NCBI GenBank assembly: GCA_963744345.1
Contig: CAVUTD010000017.1
Coordinates: forward strand, 62,001-126,000
Direction of reading: 5' to 3'
DNA: 64,000 nt
From: DASTFP01 sp963744345
GTDB taxonomy: Bacteria > Verrucomicrobiota > Verrucomicrobiia > Chthoniobacterales > Terrimicrobiaceae
Positions 8,846 through 18,343 of this stretch are shown piece by piece (the stretch's first letter is position 1; the number at the start of each line of letters is the position of its first letter). The position numbers and the translations under genes are program-made. Under the pieces are notes generated by a model. It worked only from the letters and a program-made list of their open reading frames with translations, made no database searches and was not told the DNA's origin.

Positions 8846-10018
8846 TCATTTAACGATGGCGCGGAGTGCGCTGGCCTGGTCCGTACGCTCCCAGGTCAAA
8901 TCGGGATCGTCCTTCCCGAAGTGTCCATAATTTGTGCTCTTCGAATAAATCGGACGCAGCAGGTTAAGTTGTTCAATGATGTCAGCGGGTTTAAAACTAA
9001 ATGTCTGCAGAACAGCTGCCTCGATTCTCTCTTCGGAAACCTCGTTTGTGCCGAAGGTATCGATGTGGATGCTCACTGGATCGGGATGCCCGATCGCGTA
9101 GGCGAATTGTAGCTCACATTTGGCCGCGAGACCGGCCGCCACCACATTCTTCGCCACATAGCGGCCCATGTAAGCGGCGCTACGATCCACCTTGGACGGG
9201 TCTTTGCCCGAGAAGGCTCCCCCGCCGTGACGTCCCATTCCTCCATACGTATCGACAATTATCTTGCGCCCCGTCAAGCCGCTATCTCCTTGAGGACCCC
9301 CGGTGACAAAGCGCCCGGTGGGGTTCACGAGGAACTCTGTTTTCGAGGTTAAGAGAGACTTAGGAAGAACCTTGCGGATGACCTTCTCGACGACAAATTT
9401 CTTAAGTTCCGCATGCCCGATGTCGACAGTGTGCTGTGTAGAAACGACCACATTCGTGATGGCCTGCAGCTTGCCATCTTCGTAGGCAACAGAGACCTGG
9501 CTCTTGGCGTCGGGGCGCAACCAATCCACTTTCCCGCTCTTGCGCAACCGCGTGAGCTCGCGACCGAGACGATGCGCAAACATGATGGGGGCCGGCATCA
9601 GCTCAGGAGTCTCATCACAAGCATAGCCGAACATCAGACCCTGATCGCCAGCGCCCTGCTCCGCGCCCGCCTTGCCCTTCGCTTTCCGCGCATCAACTCC
9701 CTGAGCTATGTCGGGGCTTTGTGCGGTGATGTAGTTGCTGACGAAGACGTGATCCGCATGAAAGAGGTCGTCCTTGTTTATATAACCAATTTCCCGAATC
9801 GCCTGCCGGATGATCGCATTGTAGTCAAACTGAGCCTTTGTGGTGATCTCCCCGCCAACGACCACGATGTTGCTCTTCACAAGCGTTTCGCAGGCCACGC
9901 GACTAAACTTGTCCTGGGCAAGACACGCGTCCAGGATGGCATCCGAAATCGTGTCGCACACTTTGTCGGGGTGTCCCTCCCCTACGGATTCGGAAGAGAA
10001 AATATAGCGTCGGGGCAT
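8846..10018 (-). CDS. metK: S-adenosylmethionine synthetase
   Basis: Makes SAM from methionine and ATP. Length 390 residues, as expected. Seen: N-terminal SSESVGEGHPDKVCDTISDA (the ATP/methionine loop), GAGDQGLMFGYAC (signature 1), and GGGAFSGKDPSKVDRSAAY (signature 2, with the P-loop-like phosphate contacts). The ATG at 10018 is separated from the divergent ArsR-methyltransferase gene by only 37 bp holding an 18-bp imperfect palindrome, so expression is probably controlled by that regulator. Any metK promoter must lie across the gap or inside the regulator gene. ahcY follows downstream. Confidence 0.98.
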   Translation of the reverse strand: MPRRYIFSSESVGEGHPDKVCDTISDAILDACLAQDKFSRVACETLVKSNIVVVGGEITTKAQFDYNAIIRQAIREIGYINKDDLFHADHVFVSNYITAQSPDIAQGVDARKAKGKAGAEQGAGDQGLMFGYACDETPELMPAPIMFAHRLGRELTRLRKSGKVDWLRPDAKSQVSVAYEDGKLQAITNVVVSTQHTVDIGHAELKKFVVEKVIRKVLPKSLLTSKTEFLVNPTGRFVTGGPQGDSGLTGRKIIVDTYGGMGRHGGGAFSGKDPSKVDRSAAYMGRYVAKNVVAAGLAAKCELQFAYAIGHPDPVSIHIDTFGTNEVSEERIEAAVLQTFSFKPADIIEQLNLLRPIYSKSTNYGHFGKDDPDLTWERTDQASALRAIVK

Positions 10019-10027
10019 TTACTTATT

Positions 10028-10045
10028 AAGATATTGAAATATTTT
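10028..10045. promoter_or_regulatory. Candidate operator in the metK / ArsR-methyltransferase gap
   Basis: AAGATATTGAAATATTTT is an AT-rich imperfect palindrome, 14 of 18 positions self-complementary, centred in the 37-bp gap between metK (start 10018) and the divergent regulator (start 10056). ArsR-family repressors bind palindromes of about this size. SahR regulators of proteobacteria, which have the same domain make-up, are known to control SAM-cycle genes from such sites. That this is the operator is an inference from position and symmetry. Confidence 0.55.
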
Positions 10046-10055
10046 CATAGGTCGG

Positions 10056-10976
10056 ATGGCATCGATTGTCAAATCTCTGCGTGCGATCTCCGACCCGACC
10101 CGGCTTCGGCTGCTGCTTTTGCTGTTGGAGGAGGAGCTCACGGTGGCCGAGTTGCAGGAAATTCTAGGGATGGGGCAATCGAGGATTTCCGCGAGTCTTT
10201 CTTTGCTCAAGCGGGAGGCTATCGCCCGCAATCGGCGGGTTGGAAAGAACATTTTCTATTCCGTGCGCCCGGAGACCGTTGCCTCGCTTCGTTCGATTCT
10301 GGAGGCGGCGCGGGACGAACTTCCGGAAGCCGCTCATGACGCGGCCGCCCTCAACCTTGTCCTCCGAAAGCGAAAGGACAAGGCGGCCGAGTATTTCAAC
10401 AAGCTGGCGGGGAGGTTCGGTCGCCGGTACCTGCCGGGGCGTTCATGGCAGGCTTTAGCTCATGCGTTGCTGCGGCTGTTGCCTCCGATGGTGATCGCGG
10501 ATCTTGGCGCCGGCGAAGGCACGCTCTCGCAGTTGCTTGCGCGGAGAGCCAAAAAAGTCATCGCGATCGACAACTCGGACAAGATGGTAGAATTCGGCGC
10601 AACTCTGGCCCGGGAGCACGGCTTCCGAAACCTTGAGTATCGTCTCGGGGACATTGAAGACCCACCTATCGAGGTTGAAAGTGTGGACATGGCGCTTTTC
10701 AGTCAGGCGCTTCATCATGCATCGAGCCCGCAAAGAGCGGTCAGTGCCGCTCATCGAATTCTTCGCGAGGGAGGCCGGATTGTTATCCTCGATCTGGCGA
10801 GCCACAGCAACGAGCAGGCCCGCGAGCTCTATGCCGATGTATGGCTCGGCTTCTCTGAAATCGATCTCCAACAGATCTTGAAACGAGCGGGATTTTCCCA
10901 AATCGAAATCGGCATTGTTTCGAGGGAAACTCAAGCGCCCAAATTTGAGACTTTACTGGCGACGGCGAAGAAATAA
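10056..10976 (+). CDS. ArsR-family regulator fused to a SAM-dependent methyltransferase domain (SahR-like)
   Basis: A 306-residue regulator with an N-terminal ArsR winged helix (about residues 5-85; SDPTRLRLLLLLLEEELTV, then a recognition helix around GQSRISASLSLLKREA) and a class I methyltransferase fold (about 130-270; IADLGAGEGTLSQLLARR binding loop, then a SQALHHASSP stretch). Proteins with this architecture next to metK/ahcY are known as SahR in proteobacteria, where the methyltransferase-like domain senses S-adenosylhomocysteine. Here it is divergent from metK with a palindrome between them, so the likely job is SAH-responsive control of metK-ahcY and of itself. Whether the domain still methylates anything is unknown. 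An AGG lies 8 bp before the ATG. Confidence 0.85.
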   Translation: MASIVKSLRAISDPTRLRLLLLLLEEELTVAELQEILGMGQSRISASLSLLKREAIARNRRVGKNIFYSVRPETVASLRSILEAARDELPEAAHDAAALNLVLRKRKDKAAEYFNKLAGRFGRRYLPGRSWQALAHALLRLLPPMVIADLGAGEGTLSQLLARRAKKVIAIDNSDKMVEFGATLAREHGFRNLEYRLGDIEDPPIEVESVDMALFSQALHHASSPQRAVSAAHRILREGGRIVILDLASHSNEQARELYADVWLGFSEIDLQQILKRAGFSQIEIGIVSRETQAPKFETLLATAKK

Positions 10977-11081
10977 CCCGGGCCGCCTAAAAACATTTCT
11001 GAGTTCCGCTCGATCCACTGTCCCACCTGAAAACTAAAGCCAATTAAAGCCCGGTTCCTCCAGGCAAGATGAGAAGATCGG

Positions 11082-12404
11082 GTGGCGGGATCGGCCGGAT
11101 CTGGCTACAAGTCGAAGAAAGCGTCCAAGTGCTCTCGTAAATATGAAATCAATCTCGCCTATGGTGAGGGGCAGTTGCCCGTGGAACTGCCCGAAGATCG
11201 CACGACAGTCATCGCGCCGAGGCACACCCCTGGTTTGACGGATGAGCGCACTGCAGTCATCAACGCACTCGAGAGGCCCATCGCCGCAAAGCCGCTGAGA
11301 GAGATCATCCGGCCAGGCGATAAAGTCTGCATTTCCTTCACGGACATTACACGCGCAACGCCGAACGATCGGCTTATCCCGTGGCTGCTCCAGCACTTGG
11401 CGCACGTCCCTCGTGAGGATATTACTCTGCTCAACCAACTCGGCACCCATCGGCCAAACACGAGCGCTGAATTGGAAAAGATGCTCACGCCGGAAATGCT
11501 AAGGGATTACCGCGTGCTCAACCATGAGCCGGAGAATCCGCGCGAGCACGTTCAACTCGGCACGATGCGTGACGGCACACCGGCTTTGATCAATCGCCAC
11601 GTTGTGGAAGCTGATGTTCGTGTCATCACCGGGTTTATCGAGCCGCATTTTTTTGCCGGATTCAGCGGCGGCATCAAAGGCATCTGCCCCGGCACCGCCG
11701 CTTTGCCAACCGTCATGAGCAATCATGGCGCGGAAAACATCGGCGATCCGAACGCGACTTTTGGTGTGACCGAAGGCAATCCCCTTTGGGAAGAACTGCG
11801 CGACGTGGCGCTGCGAGTCGGGCCGAGTTTTGTGTTGAACGTCACGCTCAACGAACAACGGCAGATCACCAGAGTCTTTGCGGGCGACATCATCAACGCC
11901 CACAAGGCGGGCACCGAGTTCGTCCGACAATCAGCAATGCAACGAGTCGAGTCGCCGTTCGATGTCGTCGTCACGACGAACAGTGGCTATCCGCTTGACA
12001 TGAGCTTGTATCAAGGCGTGAAGGGGATGAGCGCCGGCGCGCGGATCATCAAGCCCGGCGGCACGCTGATCCTCGCCGCTGAATGTCGCGAAGGCGTTCC
12101 AGCCGACTGCCCGTTTGACAAACTGCTGCGCCAGGCGTCGAACTCAGAAGAAATTCTAGCGATGCTGGCGAGCCCGGACTTCGTGCGGCCCGAACAGTGG
12201 CAGGCACAAATCCAGGCGCTCGTGCAACGCAAAGCGCGCGTGCTAGTTTACAGCTTACTGTCTGACGAGGTCGTGCGAGCCTGTCATCTCACTCCCTGCC
12301 CAGACATTGGCGCCGAAGTGAAGAAGTGCCTCGACGCGATCGGCCGGCAGGCTCGTGTCGCTGTCCTGCCGCAGGGGCCGCTGACAATTCCGTATCTGGC
12401 TTGA
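11082..12404 (+). CDS. LarA-like nickel-pincer racemase/epimerase (DUF2088 family)
   Basis: A 440-residue relative of lactate racemase LarA, which uses the nickel-pincer nucleotide bound to a lysine to move a hydride between stereoisomers of 2-hydroxyacids. The catalytic set can be matched by motif: D88 and R91 in FTDITRATP, H123 in LGTHRPNT, H189 in IEPHFFAGFSGG, the pincer-bearing K199 in GGIKGICPG, and H215 in MSNHG. No larB, larC or larE cofactor genes are in the window, so the cofactor would have to be made from elsewhere. Many LarA homologues act on other 2-hydroxyacids, so the substrate is open. The first 20 residues are basic and non-conserved, and the start could be slightly different. 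Confidence 0.85.
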   Translation: MAGSAGSGYKSKKASKCSRKYEINLAYGEGQLPVELPEDRTTVIAPRHTPGLTDERTAVINALERPIAAKPLREIIRPGDKVCISFTDITRATPNDRLIPWLLQHLAHVPREDITLLNQLGTHRPNTSAELEKMLTPEMLRDYRVLNHEPENPREHVQLGTMRDGTPALINRHVVEADVRVITGFIEPHFFAGFSGGIKGICPGTAALPTVMSNHGAENIGDPNATFGVTEGNPLWEELRDVALRVGPSFVLNVTLNEQRQITRVFAGDIINAHKAGTEFVRQSAMQRVESPFDVVVTTNSGYPLDMSLYQGVKGMSAGARIIKPGGTLILAAECREGVPADCPFDKLLRQASNSEEILAMLASPDFVRPEQWQAQIQALVQRKARVLVYSLLSDEVVRACHLTPCPDIGAEVKKCLDAIGRQARVAVLPQGPLTIPYLA

Positions 12405-12443
12405 AGCTTCGGTTTAGTCGAGAGCGCGTCTAAAAGCGGCTAA

Positions 12444-15400
12444 TCAAAAGACCGGGATCTCCTCTCCCGTGCGCACGGCGATCAGACTGGAGGTAATTTT
12501 CTCCGCTGGCAAACTGACAAGACGACCGAGGCTTTGCCGATACAGATTCATTTGCCCTGCGTAGGTTTCCGAAATCCCGCCTTCATTCGTCTTGAAGTCA
12601 TAGATCGCTGCTTGAAGTGTCTCGCCGGCACTGTTGCGGTAAATGATCACACGGTCGAAAACGCCGCTGACCCACTTGCCGTCGACCAAGACATCGAAAG
12701 CCTTTTCACGCCAAAGCAAATGAGGTGTCGAAGGTCGGCTCAGAAGTCGTTTCGCCGTCCCCGTCTCAAGGAAGTTGGCTACGATCACAGCGACGTCCGG
12801 CGAGAGATCGGCGAATTGAGGCAACCCCTCGTCGATCCATGAGATCTTCGCAAGAGCACCGTGCACAGCGGACCCCGTGGCAAGATTGCTCGTTTCACTA
12901 AAGAACGACGCCGCCTTGAGCGATGAGGCGCTCGCCTGGGAGGGTCGCAAGGGATGCTGGGTTACCTCGCGTTCTCCAGAAAAAGTCTCAATGGGCGGCA
13001 CTTCCATTTTCGGCGCCCGCTTCCGCAATCTTTCGTGCCAGCGAGGATTTCCCGATACCGTTCCGCTTTCTGAATAAGTTTCATACATCAGCCGGTTAAA
13101 ATCGCGGCAATCACTCCGTTGACTGAGTCTCCTGCTCAGCACATAAAGGCCACGCTTTGCCCGCGTCATAGCGACGTAGTAGACACAGAGATTTTCGTAG
13201 CAATCCTCCGCCGCATCGTCTTCCCAGGCCTGCCGAAGCACAGGGTCGGCAAGGCAGACGCCCTTTGGTGGCAGCTCCAATCCCCACACGATCTGCCCCT
13301 GCGCATCACAATGAAGATGCACAGAGCCCTCTCGCCTTCCGCCAAAGGAAGAGGTATCGATGTCCGGCAAGACCACCATGTCAAAGTCCAGACCCTTCGC
13401 GGCGTGGATGGTAAGAACTCTAATGGTTTGCTCAGCAGGATCCTCTGTGGAGACAAACTCGCGCGCGAAAGAGACAAATTCATCCACACAGGCAATTCCT
13501 TGCCGGACTTCGTCGAAAGCCGCAGCCCCTTTCAGAAGTTCTTCTGCCCTACCTTGCGCGAAGGGGTGGTTTTCGATGCTCACTTTTCTCAGCCAATCAG
13601 CCAAGACTCCTTGGAAGCCAGACTCACGAATCTTCGCGAAAGCCGCGGCACGAAACTTAGCCAGGTCGCCCTCAATGAGACTTGTCAACGGAGTCATGCT
13701 GACATGGCCGAAGGAGAGCAAATCATTGGGATGGGCCACAACTTTGAGCAGCGCGAGCAAGGCCGTTACAAGATCGCTATCCTGAGCGGGGAAAAACCTG
13801 CCCTCTGATGCGGCAGGCACGCCCGCCCTACGAAGCGCATCGATCACGGTAAGGATGCGAGCGTTGGAGCGAACAAGCACCGCACAGGACCAGCCTTTGG
13901 CCAGCGGGTCGATCTCGACGATGAGCCTGGCAACTTCCTTGTCGAGCATCCCTGTCCTATCATCAGCAGCCAAATCGAGCGGCCGCCACTCGAAGCAGCC
14001 ACTATCGCGCGAGGTGCGGTGCGGCGCGTGCTTACGCCACGCGGCGCCCCATCGTTCGAGCATCCGTTCGGGAAAATCAAGCTTCTCAGCCACGTCTCTG
14101 AGGTGGTCCGGCGAAAAGATTGTGTTTATCGCATCCAGAATCTCCGGGACGGAGCGAAAGGACACATTCAGCGCTTCGCTTGTGTCGATTCGTCCCGTTC
14201 CGGAGGCATTGTAAAAATCGGCGACCTCCTCGAAAAGCCGCGGATCACCACCGCGCCAGGCATAGATGGCCTGTTTGGTGTCACCGACGTAGAAGAACGA
14301 GCGTCGGCCCGTATCACTCTGGATCACCTCGTCGACGAGATCGCGCAGCGCTTGCCACTGCAGACGGCTTGTGTCCTGAAATTCATCAAGCAGCCAGTGA
14401 TCATACGAGCAATCCAACCGGAAACACAGTTCCTCTTGACTGAACGGGCGCAGCGATCTCGAACCCCAGGCTCGACCGCTGGCTGCAGCGAGCAATCCGG
14501 CGACATCGAGAAAGGTGAGTTGCCCGGTGTCCCGGACTTCGCGGTGATACCGGGCCTCGAAACGATCCAGGAGCTTATAGAGCGCACGCGATCGAGCAAG
14601 CCTGCCTTCGAGTTCGAACCGGATGATGGCGTGCCCGAGCATGATGACGCTATCACGCAACGCATCGGGAAAATCGAATGCTTTCCCGCTCATACCCTTC
14701 AGACGAAAGTGTCCGGGTTTGCTGGGCAGCGGGCAGATGGCTTGCAACGCGAATCTAACGAGCCTTTCCGAGGCCGACGAGCCATTGTGCAAGGCGCGCA
14801 TCTCGCCCACACGATGTTTCCAGTCTTTGCGATGTCTCTCCTCCATCGTCGGGTGGATCTGAAAAAGTGCACGCTCGAAGCTCTCCGCAAGCAGGGAGAG
14901 ATCACCACTGGCGAGAGCTGGACATTGCTGCGGCCAGATGATCGCCGAGTCGCCCCATGGTTTGTCCCTCGAGGTGAGGAGGAAGCGTTCGTGCAATTCC
15001 TCGATCTCGCGTTCAAGGGTTCCGCTGACATCGCGGCCTTCGCGATTGCGGGCCTGTTTGCGAATGAGATCAAGGAGCTCTGCAAAGCCTTCTTGATCGC
15101 TTCCTGCTTGTCGCAAGACGTCGGCGAGGACTTGGCGGCGAAGGACCGCTTGCAGATGATCATCAAGAATCGTCACCTCACGCGAAAAGCCGCATTCGAA
15201 AGCAAATGTCCGGAGAATTCGTCCGTAGAAACTATCGAGCGTGCCGAGTGTGAGAAGCGGAAGCTTTTCGATGAGCTGGCGAAGGTGAGAGAGGCAACTC
15301 GTCACGGACAATCCCTTCATGCCAGTTTGTCCCGCGAGAGCTCGCGCCGCGCCGGCGGAGGAAGCGGCTTCCACCAGTCGCTCAAAAATGGCGTTCAAGA

Positions 15401-15560
15401 ATTCTCCGGCTGCTTTTCGCGTGAAAGTCAGCGCGACGATACGTTCAGCGGGAACCTGCCGTTCAAGGAGTTCGATATATCGCGTCGTCAGCCGATAGGT
15501 CTTTCCTGAACCGGCATTAGCGATGATGCGCTGGTGTTTGAGATTGGAGGTTTCCATCAA
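12444..15560 (-). CDS. AddA-like UvrD/Rep helicase-nuclease
   Basis: A 1038-residue superfamily I DNA helicase with a C-terminal RecB-type nuclease. Seen: Walker A ANAGSGKT at residues 14-21, RIVALTFTRKAAGEF (motif Ia region), LLDEFQDTSRLQW (motif II), FYVGDTKQAIYAWRGGDP (motif III), VLTIHAAKGLDFDMVVLPD (motif V) and YYVAMTRAKRGLYV (motif VI). The AIYDFKTNEG stretch near residue 1000 is the PD-(D/E)xK metal-binding motif. This is the AddA/RecB layout for processing double-strand breaks. No AddB partner adjoins it: the next gene upstream encodes a DUF2236 protein. Either addB is elsewhere or the enzyme works alone. The start may be the second Met. Confidence 0.9.
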   Translation of the reverse strand: MMETSNLKHQRIIANAGSGKTYRLTTRYIELLERQVPAERIVALTFTRKAAGEFLNAIFERLVEAASSAGAARALAGQTGMKGLSVTSCLSHLRQLIEKLPLLTLGTLDSFYGRILRTFAFECGFSREVTILDDHLQAVLRRQVLADVLRQAGSDQEGFAELLDLIRKQARNREGRDVSGTLEREIEELHERFLLTSRDKPWGDSAIIWPQQCPALASGDLSLLAESFERALFQIHPTMEERHRKDWKHRVGEMRALHNGSSASERLVRFALQAICPLPSKPGHFRLKGMSGKAFDFPDALRDSVIMLGHAIIRFELEGRLARSRALYKLLDRFEARYHREVRDTGQLTFLDVAGLLAAASGRAWGSRSLRPFSQEELCFRLDCSYDHWLLDEFQDTSRLQWQALRDLVDEVIQSDTGRRSFFYVGDTKQAIYAWRGGDPRLFEEVADFYNASGTGRIDTSEALNVSFRSVPEILDAINTIFSPDHLRDVAEKLDFPERMLERWGAAWRKHAPHRTSRDSGCFEWRPLDLAADDRTGMLDKEVARLIVEIDPLAKGWSCAVLVRSNARILTVIDALRRAGVPAASEGRFFPAQDSDLVTALLALLKVVAHPNDLLSFGHVSMTPLTSLIEGDLAKFRAAAFAKIRESGFQGVLADWLRKVSIENHPFAQGRAEELLKGAAAFDEVRQGIACVDEFVSFAREFVSTEDPAEQTIRVLTIHAAKGLDFDMVVLPDIDTSSFGGRREGSVHLHCDAQGQIVWGLELPPKGVCLADPVLRQAWEDDAAEDCYENLCVYYVAMTRAKRGLYVLSRRLSQRSDCRDFNRLMYETYSESGTVSGNPRWHERLRKRAPKMEVPPIETFSGEREVTQHPLRPSQASASSLKAASFFSETSNLATGSAVHGALAKISWIDEGLPQFADLSPDVAVIVANFLETGTAKRLLSRPSTPHLLWREKAFDVLVDGKWVSGVFDRVIIYRNSAGETLQAAIYDFKTNEGGISETYAGQMNLYRQSLGRLVSLPAEKITSSLIAVRTGEEIPVF

Positions 15561-15692
15561 AGCTCATCCGCACGGCGGCAACGCTTTTCCCCACTCGCGA
15601 CGCAAACTCCATTCGATAGAAGCATCGAGGGAACCTAGCAAAATCGAGCGGGAGACGTAAAGATGGCAGGCAACTCCGTAGTGGGAAACCTC

Positions 15693-16544
15693 TCAACAAC
15701 CACGGATCGCTTTGAGGTACTCGGGATAGAAGCGCAGACGACGGGGAAGGACGGGAAAGAGCTTCGGTAGCACTCTGCGAGTGACCCGCATACGGACGCG
15801 ACTCCAAGTCGTAGACTGCAATCCGAGACGCTGCCGGATTCGGGATGGCAGCGTTTCGAGCGGGAGAAAGTCTATGCCGAGTCCAAGTAGGCGTACCCCG
15901 GTCGAATCACACGGATAGATTACCGCCCTGGCCAACTCGCGGCACATCCAGTGGCTTCCCAGCAGGTCACCTTCAAGCATGCTCGTGTAGTAGTCCTGAA
16001 ACGCCCTCCACCCCTCCGGGCAATGCGATTCTTTTACGCCGAAATACGCCCCGAACCGGCATGCGTCGCCATAGAAAGCCTCCTTTCTGCGAAGGGCTAA
16101 TTCTCCGTAAATGAATTCATAGCCCGCCAGCGCGCCGGTGATCAGAGTGGCGAGAACCCAGAATAAAAGGTCCGGTTCAAAAGCTGAGTAAGTCTTCGGC
16201 CCTTCGACAGCCGGAAAGACCCTGCCTCGAACCCTTCCATGCACAGCGGCGAGATCCCTGCTGACGGCTTCTGCTTCAGACACCCGGCCGAACACGATCT
16301 CGTTGGTGCTCTTGAGCGTGCGGCGGAGCCGGCCCAAGGTATCCCGTCGGAAGTTGCTGTGTTCGTAAACGCCCTGCGCAATCCGCGGATGAGCCACTTG
16401 TAAGATAGCCGCGGCTGGACCGTAGATAAGCCCGCATCGCTCGCGACTGATCCGCCACATCTCCGACTTGGGACCGAAAAGGAAGGAATCCGCCTCGCGG
16501 CAACTCGCGCAACTCACTTCCCTTGTGGCCTGCTGACTTACCAT
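15693..16544 (-). CDS. DUF2236 (MpaB/LcpA-like) oxygenase-family protein
   Basis: A 283-residue member of DUF2236, the haem-binding family that includes fungal MpaB and rubber oxygenases. Seen: FGPKSEMWRISRERCGLIYGPAAAILQVAHPRIA split over the N-terminal helices, GVYEHSNFRRDTLGRLRRT, and ALAGYEFIYGE. The open frame runs upstream to 16973, but that extension lies inside cstA in another frame and has no family similarity, so I start at ATG 16544. The function of bacterial members is mostly unknown. It lies between the AddA-like helicase gene and cstA, all on the minus strand, with no obvious link. Confidence 0.8.
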   Translation of the reverse strand: MVSQQATREVSCASCREADSFLFGPKSEMWRISRERCGLIYGPAAAILQVAHPRIAQGVYEHSNFRRDTLGRLRRTLKSTNEIVFGRVSEAEAVSRDLAAVHGRVRGRVFPAVEGPKTYSAFEPDLLFWVLATLITGALAGYEFIYGELALRRKEAFYGDACRFGAYFGVKESHCPEGWRAFQDYYTSMLEGDLLGSHWMCRELARAVIYPCDSTGVRLLGLGIDFLPLETLPSRIRQRLGLQSTTWSRVRMRVTRRVLPKLFPVLPRRLRFYPEYLKAIRGC

Positions 16545-16657
16545 TTGGGAATCTGGAACGAAGCAGGCGCGGTGCAAGGCCCAAGCGCGAGGAAAGTACT
16601 GAGGCGCGCCGAACCCGCCATGCTCCGATTTCGCTTTTCTCGTCTGCGACTCGCAAC

Positions 16658-18343
16658 TCAAGCCGAAGGGGCAACTCTGGGAACTTCGACTTTTCTCGCC
16701 TTCAACTTTATCAGAAACTGACCAGCAACAAAGAGAGCAAGTCCGATCAAGGCGGCCGAGAAAACGCTGTTGAGCAGCGACGTGTCGAAGCCCTTGGTCT
16801 GTTGATAGCTGGTATAACTGATGCTGACCAGTGCCCACATCGTAATCACCAAGACAAAGACTAAGGGAATTGCCGTGAAAGCGACGCGTCGACCGCTTTC
16901 TTTGAGCCACATCGTCACCGACAAAAGCGTAAGAGCTGCCAAAAGTTGGTTTGAAGCGCCGAAGAGAGTCCAAAACCTACTCCAAGATCCCGGACCCGCC
17001 ATCGAAAGAAGAAGGGCGGGCACGCCGACTGTCACGAGAGTGGCGAGCGCCGCCCCCGAGAGTGTTTTCAATCCCGTAAGTTCTTGAATCAAATAGCGGC
17101 CCAGCCTTGTGGCCACGTCAATGGTGTCGAAGACAAAAGTCGAAAAAGCCATGGCTCCAAAAGTGATGGCAAAGGGCAGGTTTTCCTTGCCGATAATGAG
17201 AGTGAGAAATTCTCCAAGCCCATTGCCATACACAGTACCTGGCGTCAGTCCACGCACATCATCCGCGGACATAATCATCACTGTCGCCAGGGCAAGCAGA
17301 GCAACCAAACCCTCCGCCAGCATAGCGCCGTAGCCGATCGGGTGCATGTCGGACTCTTTGTCGATCTGCTTGGAGGTTGTTCCGGAACAAACCAAACCAT
17401 GGAAACCTGAGCAGGCGCCGCAGGCAATCGTCACGAAAAGGAAGGGGAAAAGCGACCCCGTCAGGCCACCCACATTCCACCCCTTGAAAGCTGGCTGCTC
17501 AATAGAGTAGCCGCCAAAGAAAACGCCTATCAGACCGACGGCGAGCGCCGAGTACAAAACAAATCCGCCGAGATATCCACGTGGCTGCAGAAGCAGCCAT
17601 ACCGGGCAGAGGGATGCGAGAAAACAGTATCCGCAAATAATCAGCGCCCAAGTCTTCGCGTCGAACGAGAATAACTCAGAACACCAAGTGCCTGCCCAGA
17701 CCACCGCAAAGGTGGCCGGAACGAAAATGGCCGTGAGGAGCCACAGCGGAGGATTCAATAATCTTTTCGTCACGCCCATGACAAGGGCGAGCAGCAAATA
17801 AAAAATGCTTGCTGAGGCGACGGCTCCTCCAGGATTGAAATTGACCTTGATGCCTTTGATTTCGTCAACAGACGAGACAAAGCTGCTGGCGGTGATATCG
17901 GCGAATGCGATAATCACGTAGACCAGAGCTATCCAGATAAAGGCCATCATAGCGCGCCCAGCGGGAGAGCTAATGCGGTCTTTGGCAACCTCGGCGATCG
18001 AGCGAGCGCCATGCCGGACGCTGGCGGCCAGGCTCGTAAAGTCGTGCACGGCACCAATGAGCACCACTCCGATAGCGATCCAGAGCAGGCACGGCAGCCA
18101 ACCGAAAGCCAGGCAGGCGGCGATTGGACCCGCTATCGGCCCAGCCGCCGCGATGGCCGAGAAGTGTTGGCCAAAAAGGTAGAATCTTTTGGTGGGAACA
18201 AAATCTTCCCCGTCGTTTACGGCATGGGCGGGAGTTGTCCTCTGGTTATCAATCGTTAGGAGGCGCGAGATCCACCGCCCGTACGAAATGTACGCCGTGG
18301 AAATGAGAACTATGAAGACAGCTGCTATAATCGCGATGCTCAT
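16658..18343 (-). CDS. cstA: Carbon starvation protein CstA family transporter
   Basis: Polytopic inner-membrane protein of 561 residues (a shorter type than the roughly 700-residue E. coli form). CstA-family proteins import pyruvate and/or peptides under carbon limitation. Seen: FSAIAAAGPIAGPIAACLAFGWLP, split by the first two helices, then VHDFTSLAASVRHGARSIAEVA, the conserved cytoplasmic loop, CGACSGFHGLVCSGTTSKQ, and DTIDVATRLGRYLIQEL. About 14 hydrophobic segments are visible. It precedes the DUF2236 gene on the same strand, with 113 bp between them. Confidence 0.95.
   Translation of the reverse strand: MSIAIIAAVFIVLISTAYISYGRWISRLLTIDNQRTTPAHAVNDGEDFVPTKRFYLFGQHFSAIAAAGPIAGPIAACLAFGWLPCLLWIAIGVVLIGAVHDFTSLAASVRHGARSIAEVAKDRISSPAGRAMMAFIWIALVYVIIAFADITASSFVSSVDEIKGIKVNFNPGGAVASASIFYLLLALVMGVTKRLLNPPLWLLTAIFVPATFAVVWAGTWCSELFSFDAKTWALIICGYCFLASLCPVWLLLQPRGYLGGFVLYSALAVGLIGVFFGGYSIEQPAFKGWNVGGLTGSLFPFLFVTIACGACSGFHGLVCSGTTSKQIDKESDMHPIGYGAMLAEGLVALLALATVMIMSADDVRGLTPGTVYGNGLGEFLTLIIGKENLPFAITFGAMAFSTFVFDTIDVATRLGRYLIQELTGLKTLSGAALATLVTVGVPALLLSMAGPGSWSRFWTLFGASNQLLAALTLLSVTMWLKESGRRVAFTAIPLVFVLVITMWALVSISYTSYQQTKGFDTSLLNSVFSAALIGLALFVAGQFLIKLKARKVEVPRVAPSA

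Noticed and set aside
14019..15509. 496-codon plus-strand frame opposite the AddA-like gene
   Set aside because: Antisense shadow; no motif, and the helicase frame carries all conserved SF1 motifs.
16545..16973. Upstream extension of the DUF2236 reading frame
   Set aside because: The extra residues show no family similarity, are Cys/Ser/Arg-rich, and lie inside the 3' part of cstA in another frame. ATG 16544 gives the normal family N-terminus.
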